From Euryarchaeota archaeon UBA443 (GTDB taxonomy: Archaea; Thermoplasmatota; Poseidoniia; Poseidoniales; Poseidoniaceae): 46,289 nucleotides of DNA. Shown here piece by piece: positions 26,301 to 34,255 of the stretch; position 1 is the stretch's first letter, and each line of letters starts with the position of its first letter. The stretch spans positions 1-46,289 of the forward strand of contig DAKS01000054.1 in NCBI GenBank assembly GCA_002499195.1, written 5' to 3'. Below the pieces are notes generated by a model that worked only from the letters and a program-made list of their open reading frames with translations, was not told the DNA's origin and did no database searches. Made by a program: the position numbers and the translations under genes.

Positions 26301-29300
26301 AACGATGTCTCAACCACTCTAAGGAACCTAAGCGATGGTACCGCTGAACTTTCGATGTGTATGGATACAAGCAACACGATTGTAATCCTCTCACTCGATT
26401 CGAATGGAATTTTAGTGACTCATGAACGAAATGCTTCAACAGAGGTTTGGGCCAATGTTTCAATGCAGCAATTAGGATATACAAATGGATACACAGATGG
26501 ATATGATCTCGCTTGTACCCAACACGGATCATCGCTCATCTTTGCTGTTCAAGCGGCAGTGAATGCACTGCATGAACGTAACAGTACCGGAGTATGGTCT
26601 TCGTATGGTGGACAGCCATCATCTGCAGAAGGTGGAGCCTGGGATATCGTTTCGAGCGACTCAGGCATCTTGTTGATGACAACAACAACTGCAACCGATA
26701 CGCTTCGAGTCAATACGATGCATCTCGACGGGCGCACAGAAGATCGTTCGACGTGGTCAACTCACGAAATGAAGAATGTTTACACGAACGCGAATTTCTC
26801 GGCTAACGTAGATTCAAATGGAACGATTGTGTTCGGTTATTTTGATTCTCTAGATATGGATGTTGAGATGTTACGCCTGTATTCTGATTCCGATCGCGAT
26901 CTCATATTCGACCGAATTGATGGTATGCCTGATGTTGGAGAACAATGGGAGGATTCCGATATGGATGGATTTGGTGACAATCCTACAGGACCTCTTTCAG
27001 ACGATTGTCCAGCAGATGCAGGAATTTCATACTTCTACATCCAGGGTTGTGATGATTATGAGCACGACGGTTTTGCCGACATAATCGATGCATGTGATAC
27101 CAACGCCGGCCGTTCTGTTTTCGACCGATTTGGTTGTCCTGATTATGATGAGGATGGATGGTCAAACAACGATGGTGATTGGATACATGGAGACCGTTTC
27201 CAACAGAACTGGAAGCAATCCAAAGATAGCGATGGCGATGGAGTTGGTGATAACTATGGTGTTGATTGTTGCGATGCGATATTCGGTTCTTCGGGAACTG
27301 TTGAGTATAGTCCAGGAGACAAATTCCCATACAATCCGAGCCAGTACAAAGATTACGATAATGATGGGTTTGGTGATAACGAAACCGATATCATAACCGG
27401 TGATTTTTGTCCATGGCATTATGGAACATCGTATCGCGACCGTAATGGTTGTCCCGATTCCGATGGTGATGGTGCAAGTGACCCTTCGCTAATTGGTGGT
27501 ATCAATTGGGGGGTTGTGCAAGGTGCAGATATGTGGCCTGCAGATCCTACGCAATGGGCTGATACGGATGGGGATGGATATGGTGACAATGGAACGATTG
27601 GTGCCACGAATCCAGATTTCTTCCCTTACAACATTGCAGCTGCAGATGATAATGACAGTGATGGATACCCTGATCGCTGGACTTCGTCCTACAACGGTTC
27701 CAATGCGTTAGGATTGGTTCTCGACGGTTGTCCGGGCGTGTACGGAACTTCAACTAACCCTTTGCCGGGATGCCCTGATAGTGATGAAGATGGATGGGCC
27801 AATACGGATGATGATTTCCCACTTGATCCAACGCAATTCCTCGATTCTGATGGCGATGGCTTTGGTGACAATCCTTCAGGAAATAACGCTGATGAATGTC
27901 CATTCCAGTATGGTGTTGTAGGTGGTACGGATGGCGACGGTTGTCCACTTGTCAACACCGATGATGAAGATGGTGATGGCATCTATGATGACATCGATTT
28001 GTGCCCCAATACACCAGTGTTTGAAACTGCTGATAGTGATGGCTGTGTGGATTCCCAACTCGATGATGATGGTGATGGCATTTCAAATGCAGACGACGTT
28101 TGTCCCGCAACAGATGCGAATGCTGATGTTGATTCGGCAGGTTGCAGCGACGATCAACTCACTCAGGATAGCGATGATGACGGTATTGTTGACGTCGACG
28201 ACTTGTGTCCTGACTCAACCTTGGACGTTGATGCAAATGGTTGTGATGAAAATCAGCGTGATTCCGATGGTGATGGTGTTGTCGATGGTGCCCCTGATGA
28301 ATGTCCAGATACACAACCAGGTTTACCAGTAGATGCTACAGGTTGTGTTGATGAAGACGCTCTCGAACAAGATCTTGATGGTGATGGATACCTTGGAGAA
28401 TACACCTTCGACATCGATGCAGAAACAGGATTAAGAATTAATCAACAAGGTGATGCGTTCCCACTGGATGAAACTCAATGGTCTGACATTGATGGTGATG
28501 GTTTCGGAGACAATTCCCCAGGAAACAACTCAGACTTCTGTCCAACAGAGTTTGGAACCTCGTATCTAGATACATTAGAAATTGGATGCGAAGACGACGG
28601 CGACGGTTGGGCTGACAATTGGGGCCGAGATAAATTCCCAGGTGATGCTACACAATGGGACGATTCTGACGGTGATGGATATGGAGACAATTGGGGCGAC
28701 CCAAGTTGGAATGCTTCAAGAGATCCGGCATGGCCAGGAGAATTCGTGAGTGATGCCTTAACTCCTGATAAATGTCCAGAATCTCCAACGACAAATGTAG
28801 ATGATGAAGGTTGTTCAAAGAGTGAGCGAGATACCGATCAAGATGGTGTGAACGATTTACTCGACAACTGCCCTGAACAGCCGAAGGGACCTGATGGGTA
28901 CGATGACGGTTGTCCGTTGCCAAAATCAGAGACCGATGATGGAAGTACAATGATTCTGGGTATGACGATGCCTGTATTTGGTGGAGTTCTTGCAGGTGGA
29001 ATCGTAGTTCTTCTCTTACTGTTTGTTGTCATTGGTCGGCTACGAAATCGAGCCTATGACTACGATGATGATGATTATGATGACGACGACTTCTTTGATG
29101 ATGAAGATGATGATGACTTCCTTTCTTCATTCCAAAGCAAGCCAATGCCTGCACGTTCAACCCCCAAGCCTTCTGGAGGGCCTTCTGGTGGACCTCCACG
29201 TAGTTCAGGGCCGCCGTCTCGCGGTCCGTCCGGTCCAAAGCGTGACCCTCCGGGCAGTTCTGGTGGTCCTTCATCAGGTCCGCCTAGCCGCGGACCTCCG

Positions 29301-29600
29301 GGTGGAGCAAGACCAGGACCTTCGAATTCAGTAGCAAAGAAGTCGTCAATACAGGGGTCTGAATCTGAAGAAGGTGAAGATTCAGCGCCACAAAAGAAGG
29401 TACGTCGTGCGAGAATCGAGGTCGATATGTCTCTGTTTGAAGACTGGCAAGCCGATGATAGAGATGCTGCAGTTGATTGGGTCATCGGTGAACTTGCTGC
29501 TGGTGAACATGAAAGAACACTTCTCATGCAATTGCAAGGAACAGGTTGGTCTGCGCAACAATCCAGAGCGATTTACGATATGGCTCGTAATCAACAATAG
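23337..29600 (+). CDS. Giant integrin-like surface protein: FG-GAP repeats, TSP3 stalk, membrane helix, cytoplasmic domain
   Basis: The protein has 2087 residues. It has an N-terminal signal segment (residues about 8-30). Five or six FG-GAP/VCBS-type repeats occupy about 340-730, seen as DLNGDGFDDVVF, DMNGDGHDDLIAL, DLNGDGYGDFVV, DINNDGMDELFV and DVNDDGFNDTFIG, as in integrin alpha beta-propellers. A second beta-rich region runs to about 1180, then TSP3-like Ca-binding repeats (about 1183-1856) with many DGDG loops and paired Cys. One membrane helix (about 1880-1900) follows, then an acidic run of Asp, a Pro/Gly/Ser-rich linker (about 1940-2000) and a helical C-terminal cytoplasmic domain of about 65 residues. 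Likely an adhesion or sensing protein. The EF-hand/zinc-ribbon gene follows on the same strand. Confidence 0.85.
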   Translation: MREERTLFKSVLPVGLALLMLVQLMAPITSQTMTSEPVLSEDSTIDYTLPSNLDHGHDLAGQTIDLEGMTELLVRQDSSIDMWMSEVLVSGDSNNLSEPSVYLAENGSSYFCWMNDQGQVKMGVFTSEGSFSDSIIDTVNTSLGIIGCSVVVDESYRPLAIYGDGANLKMARLAFQGQVYTTSDVWLKRTILEDLFPDSMTLRITDDGNEFAVVRTTTGELWQVNNSGLRWYNNLLDNGPIGNEFELKIDQNGVANIAYTRAGEAVRLQIEGDQITEQILARDTSLHTAIGLDLDLNGLAQVATTSFDAGQTELSIFKSLEDQSTGRLSNEAMTSFALYPDVVEGAATYGDLNGDGFDDVVFTQPTASDGGLNNNGRVTILFGGNESLDSSAPVILSGTQTSEMFGNGVAIGEFLSNGNVQLLLSSPGFDNTSRADELNHGLLSLYEWNQTQFDLIWSATGNAEEMLGDDVSLIDDMNGDGHDDLIALQGNWTDGVKNGRLSVFEGTTDGLTWSHNISASTDGPYFGRSMSNGGDLNGDGYGDFVVSNSGEESSPTGYSALEVFYGSANGFSSSPDNSIQRLGQGTLLGTVVEIIDDINNDGMDELFVQELFAADADYLAGKVHLFMGNTTENFSEIADWTGQGNSNERLGWMFASAGDVNDDGFNDTFIGSSMGFTPSGQINLYLGSSSGFVSAVETIRTGGLGDHLGLIAIGGLDSNADGAIEFVYSTRNSTRGTNYGIDMITVSKQDFDTSQFTFDGEMSGLKLTTSDRGETAMMFSLNTSSTHSLVHLEHVDDGSPGGSWVTETLDTASSPFQFQFDVTPSGQPELVVLDDANGYVYHSTTSWAALHQEIRTFQDFGTYPASTIDANGDLHMVYSHNTIENLYYSTESSSGWSSSEILSDSNLTSSPSIWFEGADMHILYRDANLDKIEHLIKSGGIWSTDTELDYGMAVGNEHVALQLSNGTTLVATTVNNSGTYELQILDIDNDVSTTLRNLSDGTAELSMCMDTSNTIVILSLDSNGILVTHERNASTEVWANVSMQQLGYTNGYTDGYDLACTQHGSSLIFAVQAAVNALHERNSTGVWSSYGGQPSSAEGGAWDIVSSDSGILLMTTTTATDTLRVNTMHLDGRTEDRSTWSTHEMKNVYTNANFSANVDSNGTIVFGYFDSLDMDVEMLRLYSDSDRDLIFDRIDGMPDVGEQWEDSDMDGFGDNPTGPLSDDCPADAGISYFYIQGCDDYEHDGFADIIDACDTNAGRSVFDRFGCPDYDEDGWSNNDGDWIHGDRFQQNWKQSKDSDGDGVGDNYGVDCCDAIFGSSGTVEYSPGDKFPYNPSQYKDYDNDGFGDNETDIITGDFCPWHYGTSYRDRNGCPDSDGDGASDPSLIGGINWGVVQGADMWPADPTQWADTDGDGYGDNGTIGATNPDFFPYNIAAADDNDSDGYPDRWTSSYNGSNALGLVLDGCPGVYGTSTNPLPGCPDSDEDGWANTDDDFPLDPTQFLDSDGDGFGDNPSGNNADECPFQYGVVGGTDGDGCPLVNTDDEDGDGIYDDIDLCPNTPVFETADSDGCVDSQLDDDGDGISNADDVCPATDANADVDSAGCSDDQLTQDSDDDGIVDVDDLCPDSTLDVDANGCDENQRDSDGDGVVDGAPDECPDTQPGLPVDATGCVDEDALEQDLDGDGYLGEYTFDIDAETGLRINQQGDAFPLDETQWSDIDGDGFGDNSPGNNSDFCPTEFGTSYLDTLEIGCEDDGDGWADNWGRDKFPGDATQWDDSDGDGYGDNWGDPSWNASRDPAWPGEFVSDALTPDKCPESPTTNVDDEGCSKSERDTDQDGVNDLLDNCPEQPKGPDGYDDGCPLPKSETDDGSTMILGMTMPVFGGVLAGGIVVLLLLFVVIGRLRNRAYDYDDDDYDDDDFFDDEDDDDFLSSFQSKPMPARSTPKPSGGPSGGPPRSSGPPSRGPSGPKRDPPGSSGGPSSGPPSRGPPGGARPGPSNSVAKKSSIQGSESEEGEDSAPQKKVRRARIEVDMSLFEDWQADDRDAAVDWVIGELAAGEHERTLLMQLQGTGWSAQQSRAIYDMARNQQ
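26885..28905 (+). repeat. Coding array of TSP3-like repeats in the giant protein
   Basis: In-frame degenerate repeats encode DSDGDGFGDN/DEDGWANTD loops with C-P and G-C pairs, the same unit as in the 844-aa protein. From about 27960 to 28360 a shorter and more canonical TSP3 form (about 30-residue spacing, D-DGDGI-DD-D-CP) replaces the long form. Confidence 0.75.
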
Positions 29601-29647
29601 AGGGGAATAGCAGTAACCTCAAAAATAACACTCAATTGGCGAAGATA

Positions 29648-29653
29648 GGAGGG
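29648..29653 (+). promoter_or_regulatory. Ribosome-binding site choosing TTG start at 29660
   Basis: GGAGGG sits 6 nt before the TTG at 29660. The earlier in-frame TTG at 29636 has no such site, so 29660 is the likely start. Confidence 0.6.
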
Positions 29654-29659
29654 AGAAAA

Positions 29660-31171
29660 TTGTCGGATGGAGTACCTGATGGAGCAATACTTCCAGAAGG
29701 TATTGAAGTTGATGATGCTGCGGCTTATTTTGGCGTAGTTGATTCTTCTGATACCCTTCAACAAATGATGTCAATGGATTCCAAGCAAGCGCTGTCAAAG
29801 GCGCTTGAACATCTATCAGATATCATCTTGAAACCTGGTGAATTTGATTTCGAAGCTGCAAGTGAACGCTTGCAATGTGAAGGTGGAGAGATTTACTTCT
29901 TGATTTTTGGACATCTAAATCTAATGTCTCTTCCTGATCCATTGTTACAATTCGCTGGCCAACCGGATTCAACCGGTGCAGAGAATACGGCCCATCCGCT
30001 TGCAACTGCTGATATAATCGAAGCATTGACGCCATTGTTTGATCCTATGCAATTCCTGAAGATCTTGGCAATTGCTTATGCAACTGGCGGCAATTCCGAA
30101 GTTGATCGATATCTTCAATCAATTGAGAGTATGATGTCGAAGCCTTCTGATAATGTTGAGAAGATGAAGACAATGGCAGAGGAACTGAAAAGTTCGCTCG
30201 ACGTTGCAGGACATGCACTCCCAATGTCGCTTTTTGCAAGTGAACAAGCCCAACCAGCTGAAATCGAAATGGGGGCAATCATCGAGCGTAAAGAACCCGA
30301 ACCAACCCCCGCTTCCAAATCTGAACCTGTACCTGAACCGGATCCTGTTGTAGAATCACCAAAACCGGAACCAGAAGTTGAGTCTGTTCCATTACCAACT
30401 GAATCCGTCCCACTTCCTGCCTCAGATTCTGTTCCCCTTCCAGCACAGGATGAACCGATTGAGGAAGCCGGTTTCAAGAATGAAATCGAGGTTGATCACG
30501 CTGCCCAAGATGCTTTTGCTGGCGCTTTTGATTCACAGTTGGTACCGGAACAAAAGTCCGCTTCTGAACCTATAGAAGAGGTAGAGGAAACCATCCCGGA
30601 AACTGTCGAGGAGCCAGCTGAAACGGTTGAAGAGCCAGTTGAAGAAATCATTCCCGATCCTTCACCAGTCGTCGAAGATACGCCAGAAGAGGAATGGGTT
30701 AGTGATGCTGAGCGATTTATTGCAGCAGATGTTGATGATTCAGGTAGTCTTTCTGTTGAAGAGTTAGCAGTTGCTGCTAATGTAACAATGCAAGAAGCTG
30801 AAGAACTTCATAGCGCTGCAGATACGGACGGTGATGGAGAAGTATCACTCTCTGAATTTGTCTCATCAGAAGCCGCTCAAAAGATGTCATCATTACCACG
30901 TCCTGTTGCACCTGTCCGCAAGCCAATTCAAGCCCAACAACCGCCGCAACAACCTATTCGTCAGCAACCTAATTCACCAGGTGTTGCCGCTCCTCCGATG
31001 GGCTGGCAGCAACCGATGCAACAACAGCCAATGGCGCCACAGCAACCGGTGATGAACATACAACCAACGATTCGTTCAGGTATCCATTGTCGTGGTTGCG
31101 GTATCGGACTCGATCCAAATTGGCGATATTGTCCAGTTTGTGGAAACATGAACATGAGTGCGCATCGCTAA
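29660..31171 (+). CDS. Soluble EF-hand and zinc-ribbon protein with Pro/Glu-rich linker
   Basis: About 503 aa with no signal peptide or membrane helix, so probably cytoplasmic. Residues about 1-190 are helical and unrecognised. A long linker rich in Pro and Glu contains three spaced VPLP repeats. Two EF-hand loops follow near 356 (DVDDSGSLSVEE) and 387 (DTDGDGEVSLSEF), indicating calcium binding. A Gln/Pro-rich stretch precedes a C-terminal zinc ribbon with CRGC near 476 and CPVC near 490. The TTG start is chosen by a strong Shine-Dalgarno. It lies 59 bases after the giant surface protein on the same strand. Inferred role: Ca-responsive cytoplasmic adaptor or scaffold; partners unknown. The stop overlaps the convergent aminopeptidase gene by four bases. 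Confidence 0.75.
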   Translation: MSDGVPDGAILPEGIEVDDAAAYFGVVDSSDTLQQMMSMDSKQALSKALEHLSDIILKPGEFDFEAASERLQCEGGEIYFLIFGHLNLMSLPDPLLQFAGQPDSTGAENTAHPLATADIIEALTPLFDPMQFLKILAIAYATGGNSEVDRYLQSIESMMSKPSDNVEKMKTMAEELKSSLDVAGHALPMSLFASEQAQPAEIEMGAIIERKEPEPTPASKSEPVPEPDPVVESPKPEPEVESVPLPTESVPLPASDSVPLPAQDEPIEEAGFKNEIEVDHAAQDAFAGAFDSQLVPEQKSASEPIEEVEETIPETVEEPAETVEEPVEEIIPDPSPVVEDTPEEEWVSDAERFIAADVDDSGSLSVEELAVAANVTMQEAEELHSAADTDGDGEVSLSEFVSSEAAQKMSSLPRPVAPVRKPIQAQQPPQQPIRQQPNSPGVAAPPMGWQQPMQQQPMAPQQPVMNIQPTIRSGIHCRGCGIGLDPNWRYCPVCGNMNMSAHR

Positions 31172-32316
31172 TTTTCATTTGCCATGAATTCGCCCGATTC
31201 GGTAAGACACGTATCATCTAGCCATACGGTAGGTTCAGCAATTACTCCCGATACATGGATTCCTGCATGAGAACTTCCACCGAGTAGGGAATTGTCTCCG
31301 ATTGAAAAATAGCAACTTCCCATACGCTTCTCATCTTCGAGAACATTACCAACAAGTCGAGCGCTTGGATTCATGCCGAATCCGAATTCAGCCACCGTCC
31401 AAACGCTTTCCCGATCTTTTGCTTTCAGTTTCTTGGCTACTTCTCCATAGGATTGACGAATCGTGGCAGCAAGACTTCCTCCTTTGACATCAACTACAGT
31501 TCCATCTTCGACGATGAGTTCAACAGGTTCGTCAATAAGTGTCGAATCCCAAGACCCATCGATGACAATCGTACCGTTCATCGTTCCTTCTTTTGGTAAA
31601 ATAAACACCTTTCCGGCAGGAAGATTGGTCAACATTCGTGGGCGATTGCAAATACCATTATCGTCAAGTTTCCAATCGCGCCAATTGACTTCAAACGTTA
31701 TATCAGTTCCTGATTCCGACTTCACATTGATGATTCTTCTTCGTCGAAGGAAATTCGTAATGTTCGATATACGGCGTTTGACATCCTGGAAGTCAGCAGT
31801 CATCCCACCCTCGGTGTACAATTCGAAGTTCATGCCCGGCATCGTTGCGATACGCGCACCATCCTTCAATGCCTGACGAACAGCTTTCGTGTGCGTAAGC
31901 GAATATTTGGTGGCAGCTATGACAACTTGCTGTTGTCGCATTAATGCGGCAACGGGAGTAGGTGGTTCTTCGCCATGGTGACGCGATTTTGGCATGACGA
32001 CCAATAGAACACGTTCGGATCGTTTTTGTGTAGCAATATGAAGCGATTGCCCGATTTCAGCAGTTGTCGGGTCGCAGACAATAAGAACATTCTCACCGCG
32101 CCGAATATCCATACATGTTTGTATGACCATATCAGAAATAGCGTGCAAGCGCTCTTCATCTGTTGTCGGTTCGGGAGGATCCTCTCTTGATATTGAATTA
32201 TCTTGAGAATCCGTATTTAGCAGTGCATTAATGTCTTCATCTTCGTCGTTCACAGTCTTTTCCTCATCCTTGTCTTTTCGACGGAATGGAAGGACCATGT
32301 ATTTCCATATACTCAT
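31168..32316 (-). CDS. Aminopeptidase T-like (M29-related) protein
   Basis: The C-terminal half matches the archaeal 'leucyl aminopeptidase (aminopeptidase T)' group: LPAGKVFILPKEGTMNG, then AEFGFGMNPSARLVGNVLEDEKRMGSCYFSIGDN and GGSSHAGIHVSGVI, with Glu, Glu/Asp and His residues where M29 enzymes bind two metals. The N-terminal half contains a nucleotide-fold-like region (VLIVCDP, VLLVVMPK). An open frame extends upstream to 32463, but that part overlaps the divergent carboxypeptidase gene. I chose the ATG at 32316, which has a TATA-like GCTTAATTG about 25 nt upstream; ATG 32298 is an alternative. Role: probably peptide degradation, with exact specificity uncertain. Confidence 0.75.
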   Translation of the reverse strand: MSIWKYMVLPFRRKDKDEEKTVNDEDEDINALLNTDSQDNSISREDPPEPTTDEERLHAISDMVIQTCMDIRRGENVLIVCDPTTAEIGQSLHIATQKRSERVLLVVMPKSRHHGEEPPTPVAALMRQQQVVIAATKYSLTHTKAVRQALKDGARIATMPGMNFELYTEGGMTADFQDVKRRISNITNFLRRRRIINVKSESGTDITFEVNWRDWKLDDNGICNRPRMLTNLPAGKVFILPKEGTMNGTIVIDGSWDSTLIDEPVELIVEDGTVVDVKGGSLAATIRQSYGEVAKKLKAKDRESVWTVAEFGFGMNPSARLVGNVLEDEKRMGSCYFSIGDNSLLGGSSHAGIHVSGVIAEPTVWLDDTCLTESGEFMANEN

Positions 32317-32383
32317 CCATCTTGAATGTGTGGTTACAATTAAGCAAATAGTTCGATACGAGTCTTGATGAAGAACCAATGTT

Positions 32384-32390
32384 GAGGAGA
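32384..32390 (+). promoter_or_regulatory. Ribosome-binding site for M32 carboxypeptidase
   Basis: GAGGAGA lies 4 nt before ATG 32395 and supports that start codon. Confidence 0.5.
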
Positions 32391-32394
32391 GTTC

Positions 32395-33891
32395 ATGAGC
32401 GATAAAGCAACATTCCTCAACCGCATACAAGATATTCATCGAATCGGTAGCATTCAAGGACATTTAGGATGGGATCAGGAAACCCTCATGCCAGAAAAGG
32501 GTGCTAAATCACGAGGAGAAATTATGGCTTGGCTTGCTGCATTATCCCATGAGAAAGTCATCGCTCCTGAAATGGGAGAATTACTTGAACGACTTGAAGT
32601 AAGAGACGACCTCGATGAAAGCGAACAAGCCAACGTTCGCGAGTTCCGGAAACGACACGATAAGGCGACGAAACTTTCAGCAGAGTTCGTATCAACATTT
32701 GCACAAGCCCGTAGTGAAGCATTGGTTGCATGGCAAAAAGCCAGAAAGAATGCTAATTTTTCCGCATTCTTGCCTCATTTGCAAACGCTTGTTGAGTTGA
32801 CACGACAGAAAATTGATGCATATGGTTATGAAAACACTCCTTATGATGCACTTCTCGATGAATATGAATCAGGAATGACTGTCGATGACTATGATCCATT
32901 GTTCGAGGGGTTGCGGGAACGACTCGTTCCTTTGCTAAAGAGAATTCTTGAGGCAAAAAAGTCGAATCCTGACCCAACACTTCCAGAAGGTTTGACCTTC
33001 CCGGTTGCTAAGCAAGAAGCGTTTTGTACCAAAGTGAGTCAACGTATGGGCTTTGATTTCGCAGCAGGAAGAATGGATGCATCGACACATCCATTCTCAG
33101 CAGGTATTTGGCCAGGAGATACCCGTTTTACAACACGGTATGATGAACTTGACCCATTCTCTTGCCTATATGCTGTGATGCACGAGACGGGGCATGCACT
33201 CTATGAACAAGGTCTCGATGAGGGCCATCGATATACACCAAGGGGTGATGCAGTATCTCTCGGAGTCCACGAATCACAATCTCGACTTTGGGAGAATCAG
33301 ATAGGACGTACTCCTGAATTTTGGAACGTTGTTATGGATGAATTCAAGGAGTCGTTCCCCGAAGTACCGTCTTGGGATTCAGATACTTTGAATCGAATCG
33401 CTAATTCCGTTGAACCAGGTTTCATTCGTGTAGAAGCTGATGAAGTAACGTATAACCTCCATGTCATGCTTCGTTACGAAATAGAAAAGAAAATCTTCAA
33501 TGAAGATTATCCTCTTGAACAACTGCCAGATTTGTGGAATTCAATGATTTCTGAGTGGTTTGGATTGACCGTTCCATCGGACGATATGGGTTGCCTACAA
33601 GACATTCATTGGTCCATGGCAGCATTCGGCTATTTCCCAACTTACACGCTTGGAAACTTGTATGCAGCTCAATTGTTAGAGGCGATGAGCGAAGATCTTG
33701 GATCCATTCAAGATTCCATTTCTTCAGGAGATTGGTCACCCATGTTGAACTGGTTGAGAGAGCGTGTACACAAGCGAGGAAGTGCGCTTCTACCAGCTGA
33801 CCTTATCGAAGAGGCAACGGGTTCCCCGCCTTCAAGCGAACCTTTCCTTCGATATGTCGAAGAAAAGTACGGAGCGATTTACTCACTCTGA
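32395..33891 (+). CDS. M32 family metallocarboxypeptidase (carboxypeptidase Taq-like)
   Basis: A 498-aa zinc carboxypeptidase that removes C-terminal residues from peptides in the cytoplasm. The zinc motif HETGH is at residues 263-267, and the family-specific HESQSR with the third ligand is at 292-297. IRVEADEVTYNLHVMLRYEIE and GCLQDIHWSMAAFGYFPTYTLGNLYAAQ are also diagnostic M32 segments. The N-terminal SIQGHLGWDQETLMP also fits. It is divergently arranged with the M29-like aminopeptidase, together forming a peptide-degradation pair suited to a protein-feeding heterotroph. The stop overlaps the convergent small membrane-protein gene by nine bases. Confidence 0.93.
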   Translation: MSDKATFLNRIQDIHRIGSIQGHLGWDQETLMPEKGAKSRGEIMAWLAALSHEKVIAPEMGELLERLEVRDDLDESEQANVREFRKRHDKATKLSAEFVSTFAQARSEALVAWQKARKNANFSAFLPHLQTLVELTRQKIDAYGYENTPYDALLDEYESGMTVDDYDPLFEGLRERLVPLLKRILEAKKSNPDPTLPEGLTFPVAKQEAFCTKVSQRMGFDFAAGRMDASTHPFSAGIWPGDTRFTTRYDELDPFSCLYAVMHETGHALYEQGLDEGHRYTPRGDAVSLGVHESQSRLWENQIGRTPEFWNVVMDEFKESFPEVPSWDSDTLNRIANSVEPGFIRVEADEVTYNLHVMLRYEIEKKIFNEDYPLEQLPDLWNSMISEWFGLTVPSDDMGCLQDIHWSMAAFGYFPTYTLGNLYAAQLLEAMSEDLGSIQDSISSGDWSPMLNWLRERVHKRGSALLPADLIEEATGSPPSSEPFLRYVEEKYGAIYSL

Positions 33892-34191
33892 TTCATCGGA
33901 CGGATCATCTTTGTTGGATGAGCCAACAAGACGATTGATGCGATCGGTTAATTCCATGATTGCATCGTTCAAATCATTGCTTCTATCATCTTCATGGTCT
34001 GTGCCAAAGGTCGTACCTAGCAATGTAATCATAGCTCCTGAAAGCATCATTACCGCTGGCCAATAAATGTCTTCAGCGACCATTCCATCGGTAGCGACCA
34101 TGCCACCCCAAATTGCACCGGATATGAAAATAATCAATCCAATCATCATTTGTTTGTATCCTTGCCCCAATTGTTCTTCCATACTACTCAT
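33883..34191 (-). CDS. Small two-helix membrane protein
   Basis: The start is the ATG at 34191; a TTG at 34200 lies within a palindrome and is less likely. The 102-aa protein has two hydrophobic segments (MIGLIIFISGAIWGGMVA and AVMMLSGAMITLLGTTF) and a hydrophilic acidic C-terminal tail with a short helix (LNDAIMELTDRINRLV). No family recognised. It lies downstream of pyrC on the same strand and overlaps the convergent carboxypeptidase gene's end by nine bases. Confidence 0.6.
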   Translation of the reverse strand: MSSMEEQLGQGYKQMMIGLIIFISGAIWGGMVATDGMVAEDIYWPAVMMLSGAMITLLGTTFGTDHEDDRSNDLNDAIMELTDRINRLVGSSNKDDPSDESE

Positions 34192-34193
34192 GT

Positions 34194-34208
34194 TTCCCAA
34201 TTTGGGAA
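34194..34208. promoter_or_regulatory. 15-nt palindrome directly before the small membrane-protein ATG
   Basis: TTCCCAA-T-TTGGGAA is a perfect inverted repeat with a one-base centre, ending 2 nt from the ATG at 34191. It may be an operator or RNA hairpin affecting initiation; function inferred only from position. Confidence 0.35.
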
Positions 34209-34255
34209 TATTTCATCGACTACATAAGTTTGATTGAGGATAAGTTTCGTTCCGC

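Noticed and set aside
29075..29527. Long minus-strand frame (150 codons) rich in Ser, Gly and Pro
   Set aside because: It is the antisense shadow of the Asp-rich and Pro/Gly-rich cytoplasmic part of the giant protein; composition is explained by the complementary codons.
23337..29600. Interpretation of the giant protein as a phage tail or bacterial RTX adhesin
   Set aside because: It has its own signal peptide, a C-terminal membrane helix with a cytoplasmic domain and no RTX nonapeptides or phage genes nearby.
32317..32463. N-terminal extension of the aminopeptidase T-like protein
   Set aside because: It overlaps the start of the divergent M32 carboxypeptidase gene, which has a good ribosome-binding site, and the extension has no family features.
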